In this document: piece by piece, positions 34,122 through 42,592 of the stretch | Layout: every line of letters begins with the position of its first letter | Numbering within the stretch: the first letter of the stretch is position 1 | Assembly (NCBI RefSeq): GCF_900169565.1 | Contig: NZ_LT828648.1 | Span: forward strand, 558,001 to 622,000 | Source: Nitrospira japonica | Lineage (GTDB): Bacteria; Nitrospirota; Nitrospiria; Nitrospirales; Nitrospiraceae | Length of the DNA: 64,000 nucleotides | Direction: 5' to 3' | Made by a program: the position numbers and the translations under genes | The notes under the pieces: generated by a model | The model's database searches: none | What the model was told of the DNA's origin: nothing | Seen by the model: the letters and a program-made list of their open reading frames with translations, nothing else

Positions 34122-34672
34122 CCTGGCGATGAAGGAGTGAACACCTGGAGAGATGACCTTAGTGCCGTCTCTCCAGGTTGGCTACCAGCAGAGGAAAACC
34201 TACCCCCACTCCGTCCCTGCTGGATGCCAATGTTGCCTGACATCCGAACAGTGGCTAATACTTACTCTGAAGGCCTGCCAAATTCCTGCCTCCTCCACCT
34301 CGGTTTATGTCAAAACGCCCGTCCAGTTGCCACCTCTAAGCTTTCTCCGGCTGGTTCTGTCCGTATCGTGTCATCAGCATTGCTCCTCCCGGTCATTGTG
34401 TCCCGTTAGCCACGGTCTCTCTTGCTCAGCATAGAGCAACCGGAATGAAATGATACAAGGCGGAGCCCCGACCGAACAGCGGCAACGCGGGGAATCTTTA
34501 CGGGGCGAAGGCCAGACGCTCAGGACAGACCGTCTGGCATTCGGACAGCTTTTCTGTAGGCCATGGCGTGAAGCTCGGAAAACACTGTAGGATTTCTTGC
34601 GAATCCCTCCTCCCCCCTAGTCGCACGGCTGTCTTTCCCAGCGTCACACACTCATCCTGCCTAGGAATTGCT
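34122..34672. other. Region without recognisable gene
   Basis: 550 bp between the small lipoprotein and the oxygenase gene. Contains a hairpin at 34143-34178 and no frame with coding character. Confidence 0.5.
34143..34178 (+). terminator. Hairpin after the small lipoprotein gene
   Basis: ACCTGGAGAGA (34143-34153) and TCTCTCCAGGT (34168-34178) pair perfectly over 11 bp. No T-run follows, so termination is possible but not certain. Confidence 0.55.
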
Positions 34673-35383
34673 CTATTTGCGGGGAGCACAGACTTGCTGC
34701 AAGGCGGCAGTGGTGATCGTACATGGCTGATGTTCGGTCATGAACCACCCGGCGATCGAGAGGCGTTTCGCCGCTCCGCACAGTTCATCAATTCGGCAGA
34801 CCCGGTGGTATCTCGGTACCGTGAACAATACCAGGGAACCCGGTTTCGGCGGGATGCAATGGGTGACGGTAAAGACTGACTGATCCCGTCGGCCTTCTCC
34901 CATATCGTAAATCACCAATTCGCCGCCCCAGTCCGGCTCCCATTCATCATGGAGATAAGTCACCATGGCGAGGCGTCTCATCGGGGTGGGCCGAAGCATC
35001 ATATCCGCAGACGCCTGGTCCTGCGCTATGTCATCGTGCGTTCGAAGACAGTCTCCGGCGGCGTAGGAGTAGTAATTAAAATTTACGTGCCGCCCCGCAA
35101 TGTTGGGAAAGGATTCAATATAGCGAGTGATGCACGAGAGGCTGAGCCGATCGAGGAGTCGGCGGCGCTGGGAATGCATTAGGTCCGCTTTCAACCAGTT
35201 GCCACAGTAGGGAAATGTTACGGCAAGTCGCGAATTGTCGCGTAGCGACGTCCAGGGCGCCTCCCGCATGGCACGTTGGAACTCTAGCCGGTCGGCGGCG
35301 GACCACACCTGATCAAGGATCAATACCTGATCCTCATGAAAGGAGAACCGCTCATCGTCGAACTGATCGAACGCCACCTGCAT
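34673..35383 (-). CDS. 2OG-Fe(II) oxygenase, prolyl-4-hydroxylase type
   Basis: A 236-residue dioxygenase that would use 2-oxoglutarate, oxygen and Fe(II). The metal triad is visible as H-x-D in CLRTHDDIAQ and distal His in VPRYHRVCRID; the 2OG Arg is in AAKRLSIAGWF. WGGELVIYD supplies the jelly-roll core strand. Substrate unknown. The open frame runs upstream to 35542, but I take MQVAFDQFDDERF at 35383 as the start because the preceding residues look non-coding. Confidence 0.75.
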   Translation of the reverse strand: MQVAFDQFDDERFSFHEDQVLILDQVWSAADRLEFQRAMREAPWTSLRDNSRLAVTFPYCGNWLKADLMHSQRRRLLDRLSLSCITRYIESFPNIAGRHVNFNYYSYAAGDCLRTHDDIAQDQASADMMLRPTPMRRLAMVTYLHDEWEPDWGGELVIYDMGEGRRDQSVFTVTHCIPPKPGSLVLFTVPRYHRVCRIDELCGAAKRLSIAGWFMTEHQPCTITTAALQQVCAPRK

Positions 35384-35674
35384 AGAGGCCCCGCAATAGA
35401 CAAACCTAGGTGCAAATCCTAGGCCTTCCCAGGATGCGGGAGGCCTGAAGCGGCGCAACGCCATTTCACGTAGACAGTGAGGAGCGTTTCTCGGGCGACA
35501 TCCTGACCGGCCGCCTGTGTGATGCAACGTAAGTTTCCGCACGGTGCTGCCTGCGCGAATTTGCTCGATTGTAGCGAACAGTGCGAGCAGAAGGGGTGCC
35601 GGCAGCTGGCGTGTTAATGATCACAGGTCGATAACTGGAGTCGATCCAGTCCTGTTCTAGAGGCCGGATTTCGG

Positions 35675-35950
35675 ATGTCGGGAGAGCGCGTGGGCTTGGC
35701 CTTAGATCGGGTTTGGGACGGTGGTGCCGGTCCACGTTCCATCACCGTGGATCACAGGACGGAATTCCAGTCCCGTGCTCTCGAGGATTGGGCCTATCGG
35801 CGCGGCGTGCAACTTCACTTCATTCGACCGGGCAAACCCGTGGAAAATGCGTTTATTGAGTCGTTCAATGGGCGGTTGCGTGACGAGTGTTTGAACGTGC
35901 ATCAGTTCGCTTCGCTCGCCGAGGCCCCAGGTTACGTGCGTCCCAGTTAA
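35675..35950 (+). pseudogene. IS3-family transposase (OrfB) fragment
   Basis: About 90 residues of the IS3 integrase core: [20 protein letters not shown] with catalytic Asp, then [20 protein letters not shown] with catalytic Glu, and [15 protein letters not shown]. It stops just where the family continues into the C-terminal SLGHLTP region. OrfA, the N-terminal half and inverted repeats are absent. A dead remnant. Confidence 0.88.
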
Positions 35951-36130
35951 TGGGCTCTATTGCATCGCAGACGGTACGGTGAAGGTGCGATTCTGATACG
36001 CAGGCAGGCCTTTCCCCTCGTGATACTCCTAACACCAGGCCAACTGTAGGTTCCCCCCAATCACTATCGCCCGGGAAAATGTCCTTCGTCACTCTCAGGG
36101 TCATTACCTTTGTGAGAACTCCAACCCAAA

Positions 36131-36402
36131 TTAGGCGATCCCTCTCTTCTTCAGTTCCTCTCGAAAGACGTGCACAATGCCCTTCAACCATTCCCGATTA
36201 GATTGCTCCGGACTTGGATCATACCTACAATACAGCTTCCACACCAGAAACCAGGCAAGCGCCCGATCATCCATTTGTTGATCCAACAGTCGAATAAGTT
36301 CTGCAATCGTCGTCTCCAATTCCGAGGAGGACACAGGCTCCAATCTTCATGAAAATAGGTCCCAAACAACATCTCAAGCATTGGAAAGTCTGTCGTACTC
36401 AT
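36131..36402 (-). pseudogene. CdiI-type immunity protein gene, frameshifted
   Basis: Two adjoining frames together resemble CdiI-type contact-dependent-inhibition immunity proteins. Frame one from ATG at 36402 gives MSTTDFPMLEMLFGTYFHEDW. The other, from about 36343, gives SSSELETTIAELIRLLD...CRYDPSPEQSNREWLKGIVHVF. The family consensus runs F..YF.EDW ... E...LL ... Y.P......YR.WL. A single-base indel near 36343 would join them. A sequencing error is possible. No CdiA toxin is nearby, so it would be an orphan immunity gene. Confidence 0.55.
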
Positions 36403-36451
36403 GGAAGCACAAATCCCATATGGATTCGATAGCCTAACAACGATCCAGCAC

Positions 36452-36700
36452 TCACTCCTCCTCAGGCCAGATGATATTCAAGACGACGTGTTTCTCTTCA
36501 ATGCCTTGCTTCCATAGTAGCTGTAGCGCTGCCCGCTTCGCGCTCATGACGCTATGTTCAAGATCTCTGTGGTCAGTGCTGGGAACCCGCTTGAAGATGC
36601 TCTCATCCTGATCGGTATCTAAGACCCCATACCACGCGTCGGCATACCAGAGACCGTCATCAGATTTATGAGGGTTGATCATGATACGCCCTCTTCTCAT
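36452..36700 (-). CDS. Hypothetical protein (82 aa)
   Basis: No family recognised; MINPHKSDDGLWYADAWYGVLDTDQDESIF is followed by a helical stretch and ends in IIWPEEE. Its ATG overlaps the stop of the upstream lipoprotein gene (ATGA). A start six codons in (MINPHK) is also possible. Confidence 0.55.
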   Translation of the reverse strand: MRRGRIMINPHKSDDGLWYADAWYGVLDTDQDESIFKRVPSTDHRDLEHSVMSAKRAALQLLWKQGIEEKHVVLNIIWPEEE

Positions 36701-36927
36701 CTCCGCTCGTAACCTTGTCGTTGATAATCACTGATGCAGTCACGCTCGCGCTCCATCGCCGCCGCTTTTGAGAACAGGCCAGACGATGTGCCGGTATAGT
36801 AGTATGGGCCGCACTGTGCAGCCTGTTGCGTTTGAGGATGAACAAGCATCACGGAATCGGTCATGCAACCGGCCAGGAGAGCGAGCATTGCCATGAGAGC
36901 GAGTCTGAGCAACTTACACGATTGCAT
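36697..36927 (-). CDS. Small conserved lipoprotein (76 aa)
   Basis: Signal peptide with lipobox LLAGC (LMAMLALLAGCMTDSVM) and a short mature part with VMLVHPQTQQAAQCGPYYYTGTSSG. I recognise the HPQTQ..QCGP pattern as a recurring small lipoprotein type of unknown role. Coupled to the next gene. Confidence 0.7.
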   Translation of the reverse strand: MQSCKLLRLALMAMLALLAGCMTDSVMLVHPQTQQAAQCGPYYYTGTSSGLFSKAAAMERERDCISDYQRQGYERR

Positions 36928-37062
36928 CCACTACCGGGCCTTTCCGTATGTCGTCATCTTCACTGGCAGTTTTGTCGTCGGGATTTCCAACGCTCCCAAG
37001 CATGGCCTAGGAACACATCTCGATTCTCCATCACAATGTCCCACCAAGTACAGCCCCTCTCA

Positions 37063-37290
37063 TCAGCCAATGCGTTCCACGTGAACTTTAAGCGACGCGT
37101 CCCATTCGTGCTCCCACTTTCTGAGCATGAGTGCATCGATTGACGACTCCGCATGTTGCATAGCCTTGCCTCCTGGCTTCAGCAGCTCCGTGAGTGCCTG
37201 CACCGTGAGTGGCGCATTCCCTTCGGAGCGGTTATTCACCAGGACATAGGCCCGCTTCTACTCTGCCACGGCTTTCTGCAGTAGGTCCAC
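37063..37290 (-). pseudogene. DUF72 gene remnant
   Basis: The minus strand encodes KEAVDLLQKAVAE, stop, KRAYVLVNNRSEGNAPLTVQ and then ALTELLKPGG, matching the C-terminal end of DUF72 proteins (YVLVNNRSEGNAPLTVQAL). There is an internal TAG at 37258-37260, and the upstream frame is broken, so only a remnant is left. Confidence 0.75.
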
Positions 37291-37398
37291 GGCCTCCTTA
37301 TCGCATCTCCGTCAGTTCCATGCAGGTCACTCGATGTTCAGTGGCCCTACTCGAGTAAGATTCATGATCTTCGCCTGCGCGATGTCACTGGTCAGAGT

Positions 37399-37437
37399 GG
37401 AGTCAGCTGGCCTGTGAAGGGTGACCGAGCTGACTCC
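37399..37437. repeat. 10-bp inverted repeat
   Basis: GGAGTCAGCT (37399-37408) and AGCTGACTCC (37428-37437) form a perfect stem with a 19-nt loop. No T-run. Possible hairpin of a lost transcription unit. Confidence 0.4.
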
Positions 37438-37672
37438 TCCCTTCCACTTAGGCAGGCAAAACTTTGAAATAGACTTTGTACGAAGCTCCTTCACCCGACA
37501 GGAGGGACCTTTCTATGTTGAAATCGATGCCGCCTCCAGTCATACGATTTTCCTGCGAATCGCATAGCGCTGGTCATGATGGGCGACTTGTGACTGCGGA
37601 ATGTCCTAGGGCATTCAAGAGGTCGTCGTATGGGACAATTGTCAAAAGGACATGTCGTGAGAATCTCGGGCG

Positions 37673-38122
37673 ATGGATATCTTTTCTTTTAAGCTTGGGT
37701 TGCTGAGTTTTTGGGGGCTGTGGTTTGCAAGCGCATGTAGTACCAACCTTTGCGACGGCTTTCGAACCTGGGGCATTTTCCATAGAACCTGGCCATTCGC
37801 CTCTGGCAACTTCAAGAACCTTACAGATGCCATTCAAGTCTGGTCGCCCCCATGGTGGCTTTCTTGGTTACTATTCTCCGCGGTCGTAAGTTGGCAGTTG
37901 TTAGCGGCCCTGTTGTTTGGATGGGCCGTCTTATCATCTCTGATGAAAGGCTCGATGGATCTCGCGATCATCAATTCCGCATTCACCGTGGCATTAGGTC
38001 TCTGGGTCGCGTTCATGCTCGTCGATGAGATCCTCAAACAGTATGACACTGAGCATAATCATATATTATTTTTCATGGCCCAGCTCCTCAGCTTCATGCC
38101 GATTTACGTGCTGCCTTCATAA
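37673..38122 (+). CDS. Membrane protein of unknown function (149 aa)
   Basis: Four hydrophobic segments (FKLGLLSFWGLWFASAC, WLSWLLFSAVVSWQLLAALLFGW, SAFTVALGLWVAFMLVDEIL, ILFFMAQLLSFMPIYVLP) with a polar loop between the first and second. No family I can name with confidence. Stands alone in the degenerate flank. Confidence 0.65.
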   Translation: MDIFSFKLGLLSFWGLWFASACSTNLCDGFRTWGIFHRTWPFASGNFKNLTDAIQVWSPPWWLSWLLFSAVVSWQLLAALLFGWAVLSSLMKGSMDLAIINSAFTVALGLWVAFMLVDEILKQYDTEHNHILFFMAQLLSFMPIYVLPS

Positions 38123-38349
38123 GCGTACCGCGCAGCCTCTTCTAGCCAGAGACAACCTGGAGCTATCATCTCATTCTCATAGCGCTGTGCTAAGCCCGTG
38201 CTACAAATCTTCAAAAACCCTCGCAATCGGCAGAATTAATCGACACAGCAGAAACCCGCCCAGAGCCACAATACAGGGAGTAAGGTTAGTCACTTCAACA
38301 GAATGAGCCTTTATAATCTCGCATCGTCGAACCAGATTTGGAGGACCTC

Positions 38350-38559
38350 ATGGATGAAAAGACTCTTACTGCTGTCTCAACTACCCTGGCGCTATTTCAA
38401 ATTCAGTTGAACGCAATCCTTCTCTTATTAGAACGGCATGTGCCTGATGGCCAGATACGGGAAGAATTCCAGCGACTGGTCAGCGAGGGGGTTCAATTTG
38501 CTGGAATGGAGACGATGCAGAGCTTTAGAGAACGGATTCGAGAAGGCATTATCCAATAG
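38350..38559 (+). CDS. Small hypothetical protein (69 aa)
   Basis: MDEKTLTAVSTTLALFQIQLN suggests a helical protein without a membrane segment. GGAGG lies 7 bp before the ATG. No family recognised. Confidence 0.5.
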   Translation: MDEKTLTAVSTTLALFQIQLNAILLLLERHVPDGQIREEFQRLVSEGVQFAGMETMQSFRERIREGIIQ

Positions 38560-38727
38560 GACATTGAAGGTATGGGTTTATAGCGAGGCATGTCACTTAG
38601 CCCCATTAGGCTGAGTTCACGTGAAATACTGGTGCTCCCACAGGGATTGTCCTAGTGGCTTCTGGCTACACATAGCTCATATTTACAGTAGTTAAACAAC
38701 TGGGTGAGGCTTCACAGGGAGGGTGGT

Positions 38728-38889
38728 ATGAACAACATTCTACTCGTCATATTGATACTGCTCCTTCTCGGAGCACTGCCGACATGGCCCTACAGTGCTA
38801 ACTGGGGATATTACCCCAGTGGTTTGCTTGGCGTGGTGCTTCTTATCGTGGTCGTCATGCTCTTAACTGGACGTTTGCCTGCTAAATAG
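38728..38889 (+). CDS. DUF3309 small membrane protein (53 aa)
   Basis: MNNILLVILILLLLGALPTW followed by PYSANWGYYPSGLLGVVLLIVVVMLLTGRLPAK is the typical DUF3309 layout: two membrane helices joined by a Trp/Gly/Tyr loop. AGGGAGGGTGGT precedes the ATG. The last third and downstream hairpin have a copy at 26639-26709. Confidence 0.82.
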   Translation: MNNILLVILILLLLGALPTWPYSANWGYYPSGLLGVVLLIVVVMLLTGRLPAK

Positions 38890-38927
38890 AATTCGCTCAC
38901 ACCTGCTAACACACATAGCGTGTGAGC
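38856..38927 (+). repeat. DUF3309 3' end and hairpin, source of copy in island
   Basis: Covers the last ~10 codons, stop and the palindrome CGCTCACAC...GTGTGAGCG (9-bp arms) that could end transcription. Matches 26639-26709 apart from a few changes and indels. Confidence 0.75.
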
Positions 38928-39054
38928 GGAAATGCTTGTGGAGGCAGAGATAACCGAACGCTACGCATCCACGTATGCCATAAAAGGAGAATTCGTGCGT
39001 ACATTTGCATTCGCAGGAGTGGGCTCTTCACATTTGTAGAGAAAGGCGGACCCC

Positions 39055-39240
39055 ATGGCCTACCTCCCTTCGGCACTGTCCTCTGTCCGTCAAGTCGTAC
39101 AGGACTATCTTCGTTCCGCCGATCACCTGATTGCTTCGCTCGTGAACGACGGCATCCCCCTCACGGAGAGAGAGCGTGAGATGGTCGAGACCTGCCTCAA
39201 AGACCTTTCCAAATTGGTCGTGCCCACGCCGAGCAGATAA
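39055..39240 (+). CDS. Small hypothetical protein (61 aa)
   Basis: LSSVRQVVQDYLRSADHLIASLVNDGIPLTEREREMVETCLKDLSKL forms an amphipathic helical protein. No family recognised. Modest coding evidence. Confidence 0.5.
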   Translation: MAYLPSALSSVRQVVQDYLRSADHLIASLVNDGIPLTEREREMVETCLKDLSKLVVPTPSR

Positions 39241-39752
39241 GATCGACGTTGGTCTGACGCTTCAACGGTTGCATGTCAGGCATCGAGAATCCACTGATTT
39301 CCCCGCTGATCGAGGAACAGCTCCCGACTCTCCATCATAACTGCCCTTCCAGATGTGCCGGCGAAGGAGAAGTAATCGGATCGGTGCTGGCGAAACTAGC
39401 CGGCCCTGCCTTCTCCTTCAGGAACCCGGTGTCTTTGCGAGCATACGGAGCGCCACGGACGATCCTCATATTTAACATAGCTTATTTGGAGTTCTGTCGG
39501 AAATCTACCTGAGCAGATTCAAGAGAACGAACCGGCAGACATCAGTGAGGATCTGGTGATGAGACATGTACCTCCTTTGGGGAAGTGCCCGGTCCCGCTT
39601 CTGGGGAATGCCGGCTAGCCACAAGACGGTTAGGCTTGAAGTAGCCGGTGCCCGAATCTCGGCGGAAAGGAGTTTCCGAAGTGTATGCACCGCTCCATCA
39701 CTAGAATTGTGACCGGCACCGTGCGGACTATCTATGGGTATGAGGCGGAACA
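39241..39752. other. Region without recognisable gene
   Basis: About 510 bp before the first LMW phosphatase gene. No frame with family resemblance, no clear hairpin or promoter. Confidence 0.5.
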
Positions 39753-40439
39753 ATGATTCTGATCGAACACTTAGAACCAACACAGACGCCCATCCGTTAC
39801 CTCATTCACAAGGTTGCGAACCTGGCGCTCATCGTCCCTCTGCAAAGACTGACGAGCTTGATCCATATTCTAAGGGCAAAAGTATTCCGGAAGTTTGCCC
39901 CGCGGACATGGAATTTAGAGGATACGATGATCGCGAACCGGCATGGTTCTGTTCAGAATCTCTTCTTCGTCTGCAAAGGGAACATTTGTCGAAGCCCGTT
40001 GGCAGAGGCGTATGTGAAGTCGAAGATCAAGGGGAAGAATCATCTGAGAGTATTTTCAGCTGGATTGAGTACTACGCCGGGTCATGCAGCAAATGCCTTA
40101 GCCGAAGCAATCGCCCGGCAATATGGCTTGACTCTTGACCAGCACAGAACCACACCGGTTAGCAGAGAGATGATTCAAGAAGCTGACCTGATTGTGGTCA
40201 TGGATTATTCGCAGCGGCAGGGCTTACTGGCGATGTACCCTGAGGCACACGGAAAGGTAGTGCTCCTCAGCAGTTTTAGCCGTGGAATCGTGACGCATAT
40301 CCCTGACCCCTATGGGGGAACCATTGAGCGCTTCGACGACTGTTACCACCTCATAAGCCGGTCGTGCGATAACCTCCTCAACTACATTGCGAGTCTGAAG
40401 TCCCCTCTCAGAGGCCATCCCGCCGGACTATTCGACTGA
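39753..40439 (+). CDS. LMW protein-tyrosine phosphatase with N-terminal extension (paralogue 1)
   Basis: A 228-residue phosphatase. The catalytic P-loop VCKGNICRSP (Cys-X5-Arg-Ser, about 75-84) and the general-acid loop DPYGG near 190 mark the LMW-PTP fold (Wzb/Etp relatives), which dephosphorylate tyrosine kinases or capsule-pathway proteins. LMW-PTPs usually begin right at the P-loop strand; here about 70 residues precede it, including a hydrophobic/basic helix (VANLALIVPLQRLTSLIHIL) that may hold it to the membrane. It overlaps the convergent SYLF gene by 12 bp. A close paralogue lies at 45330-46007. Confidence 0.88.
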   Translation: MILIEHLEPTQTPIRYLIHKVANLALIVPLQRLTSLIHILRAKVFRKFAPRTWNLEDTMIANRHGSVQNLFFVCKGNICRSPLAEAYVKSKIKGKNHLRVFSAGLSTTPGHAANALAEAIARQYGLTLDQHRTTPVSREMIQEADLIVVMDYSQRQGLLAMYPEAHGKVVLLSSFSRGIVTHIPDPYGGTIERFDDCYHLISRSCDNLLNYIASLKSPLRGHPAGLFD

Positions 40440-41006
40440 ATAGGGTCGCGCGCGCAGCACCCGGATCGTCGCCGATGCGGAGACGCAGCAATCGGTGAGC
40501 ACATAGGTGGAATATCCTTTTTCGGTGAGATCGCTTTTCCCACCCTCCCCGGCCGCACCGACGTCACCCACCTTGGCCGTGGCCTCCGCCGCGATACCTA
40601 CATGCCACCTCCCGGCAGCCGCCTCACGCAGTTTGTTGAGATCCTGAAAGATCACCACGATTCTGTTCGCCCGGACTCCCAAGCCAAACCCGAATTGCAG
40701 TTGGGTAAATTGCAGATAGGATCTCCTGTCGCTGGCTTTCTCTCTCACGAGCCCGATCCCGTCTCCCACTCCGACAAACGGCACCTTGACGGTTTTCTTT
40801 TCCGCGATGGTGTAGCCGGCCGCGTCCGCTAATTCCTGCTCCGATTGCGGGTGCTCCTTGATGAGGAGCGCCAGAGTGTCCTGTTCAAGGTGGTCGAAAT
40901 AGGCCAGTTGTTCTTCCTTGCGCCCTTTCAATCCGGCCGCACAAGACAGGATGAGCAGGGCCAAGGTCATCGTGAGCCATGTCTTGAGATGAAATGCCCG
41001 CATCAT
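40428..41006 (-). CDS. SYLF-like lipoprotein
   Basis: Signal peptide with lipobox LILSC (MTLALLILSCAAGLKG). The body has YTIAEKKTVKVPFVGVGDGIGLV, QFTQLQFGFGLGVRANRIVVIFQDLNKL and GEGGKSDLTEKGYSTYVLTDCCVSASATIRV. The order and glycine pattern fit a YSC84/SYLF-type lipid-binding protein, more diverged than 23867-24445. Probably an outer-membrane lipoprotein. Confidence 0.6.
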   Translation of the reverse strand: MMRAFHLKTWLTMTLALLILSCAAGLKGRKEEQLAYFDHLEQDTLALLIKEHPQSEQELADAAGYTIAEKKTVKVPFVGVGDGIGLVREKASDRRSYLQFTQLQFGFGLGVRANRIVVIFQDLNKLREAAAGRWHVGIAAEATAKVGDVGAAGEGGKSDLTEKGYSTYVLTDCCVSASATIRVLRARPYSVE

Positions 41007-41052
41007 GCGCGTGACGGTATCATCGCCGAAAAGGATTTACTACGATGTTCTA

Positions 41053-42366
41053 TCACGGCTCAGGATTCAGCTTCGCCGAAACCTGCTCGTACACGGTCCA
41101 TCCAAGCGATTCAAGTTCCTGCCTGGCGCGGGGTGAGGCATTCCCGGCGATCCAGAGCTCTCGCCGGGCGATACGAGGTCGACTGGGCACATGGGTCGTC
41201 AGAGCCTGCGCGACCGACGCGACGCGCGGCGTCCAAAACACATAATCGAGAGGCAGCATCACGACCAGCGTCTTATTCTTGGTATAGAGAGCCGGGACAC
41301 GCGGCAGCACCAGCAGCCGATCGACGGCGCCTACGTGCACGTGGTAGCCGCGCATCATTTCCACCAGGTGCTGGTAGAACAAGACGAGTTCCTCGGAAGG
41401 CGCTTCTTCGGCGACGGCCAGAAAGGCCTCCCGGTTATCAACCCCGGTGAGTGCGTCGAGCCCGGCGGTAATGATCGTCGCGTGTCTCGGGGAAAAATGG
41501 CCATTGAGGAAGAACCGATGGATGTCCTCCTCGCTGATACCCATGGCCAGCAATTTGGCCCGGTCCATCGCCCGCAGATCGCCCGGCGAATGGTCGCGAA
41601 CCTGTTCATCGAGATACGACGTCCAGCGAGTCGCACTGAAGCTCATCCAGAGAATGGCGGGGGCCGGCATGAACACATACCCGATCTGAGGGGCGAGATC
41701 GGCCGTGAAGGCGACCCAGGTCAATTCATTCAGTTCGTCCTGCAACCGACGATTGGACGAATAGGGATCGACTCCGAACTGAAAGGCGAGTTTTCGCTTC
41801 AGATAGGAAAATCCGATCGCCGATTTCGTCATCGAGTCTTCCTGCTCGCTCCCCTCGAACTTGCTGGCCTGTCCGGGCATGGCGAGAAACTCCAAGACCC
41901 CGCCCCCGACGCTGCTCCCGAGACGTTTAGGCTCCGTGAGCAGGATCTTCACCCCCTGCAGGGGGTGTAACAGTTGGAACTTGAGTGCATCGACGAACAC
42001 CTCCGATTGGCGCGTTTCATTGAGCTCTGCAATGGCCTGGGTTTCTATGACTCGCGTCCGAAGCATCGGCACCCCGGCGGCTGGAAATGCCCCGAATTCA
42101 GAGTTGACGACAAAATGGTACTGGACGCCATCGTTCACCACTTCGTCCTGGACTGAATGGTGCGGCCCTTTGAGCCAGGCCGGTGTGAGGATCCCCGCAG
42201 CAGAGAAGAGAGGAGGCACTTCCCATCCAAGCGGCCCCGGCGACGGGGGTGAAAGGGACTCCCGCTCTTTAGGTGCCGAACAGGCCACCAGGAGCCCACA
42301 CACTAGAGCCCACGCAAGACGGCGGGCCGCAGCGTATTGCGAGAGGGTTTGCAGCAATGTGCGCAC
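41053..42366 (-). CDS. Large hypothetical lipoprotein (437 aa)
   Basis: Lipobox LLVACS after a signal peptide (LAWALVCGLLVACSAP). The rest has no motif I know: FVVNSEFGAFPAAGVPMLRTRVIETQAIAELN, AFQFGVDPYSSNRRLQDELN, SISEEDIHRFFLNGHFSPRH-like segments. Neither membrane segments nor catalytic signatures are evident. Lone gene between SYLF and the sulfation operon. Confidence 0.7.
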   Translation of the reverse strand: MRTLLQTLSQYAAARRLAWALVCGLLVACSAPKERESLSPPSPGPLGWEVPPLFSAAGILTPAWLKGPHHSVQDEVVNDGVQYHFVVNSEFGAFPAAGVPMLRTRVIETQAIAELNETRQSEVFVDALKFQLLHPLQGVKILLTEPKRLGSSVGGGVLEFLAMPGQASKFEGSEQEDSMTKSAIGFSYLKRKLAFQFGVDPYSSNRRLQDELNELTWVAFTADLAPQIGYVFMPAPAILWMSFSATRWTSYLDEQVRDHSPGDLRAMDRAKLLAMGISEEDIHRFFLNGHFSPRHATIITAGLDALTGVDNREAFLAVAEEAPSEELVLFYQHLVEMMRGYHVHVGAVDRLLVLPRVPALYTKNKTLVVMLPLDYVFWTPRVASVAQALTTHVPSRPRIARRELWIAGNASPRARQELESLGWTVYEQVSAKLNPEP

Positions 42367-42592
42367 AGCAGAGCCTCTGTCCAGGTCGACGAATACCTAT
42401 CCGTTGAGATAGGCCATCAAGGGCATCACTCATGCTCGCTGAATTGACGTTGTGCAGTTTCTGCTACTGCGGAGAGACTTGTCAAAATGAGGCGGGGGCA
42501 GTTTCTTGGGGAGTGGCTGCTGAGTCGATGCTGATTCGTAAAGCGGTAGGTTGGTCTTCTTTACGTTCGATCAGGGATCGGCCGGTGCGTAC

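Larger units (their letters stand above)
36928..37672. other. Degenerate stretch (DUF72 remnant and hairpin)
   Basis: No intact gene. It contains the DUF72 remnant (37063-37290) and an inverted repeat (37399-37437). The remaining short frames appear random. Confidence 0.55.

Noticed and set aside
39505-39783. 92-residue minus-strand frame before the first phosphatase
   Set aside because: No start context or family; overlaps the phosphatase start region.
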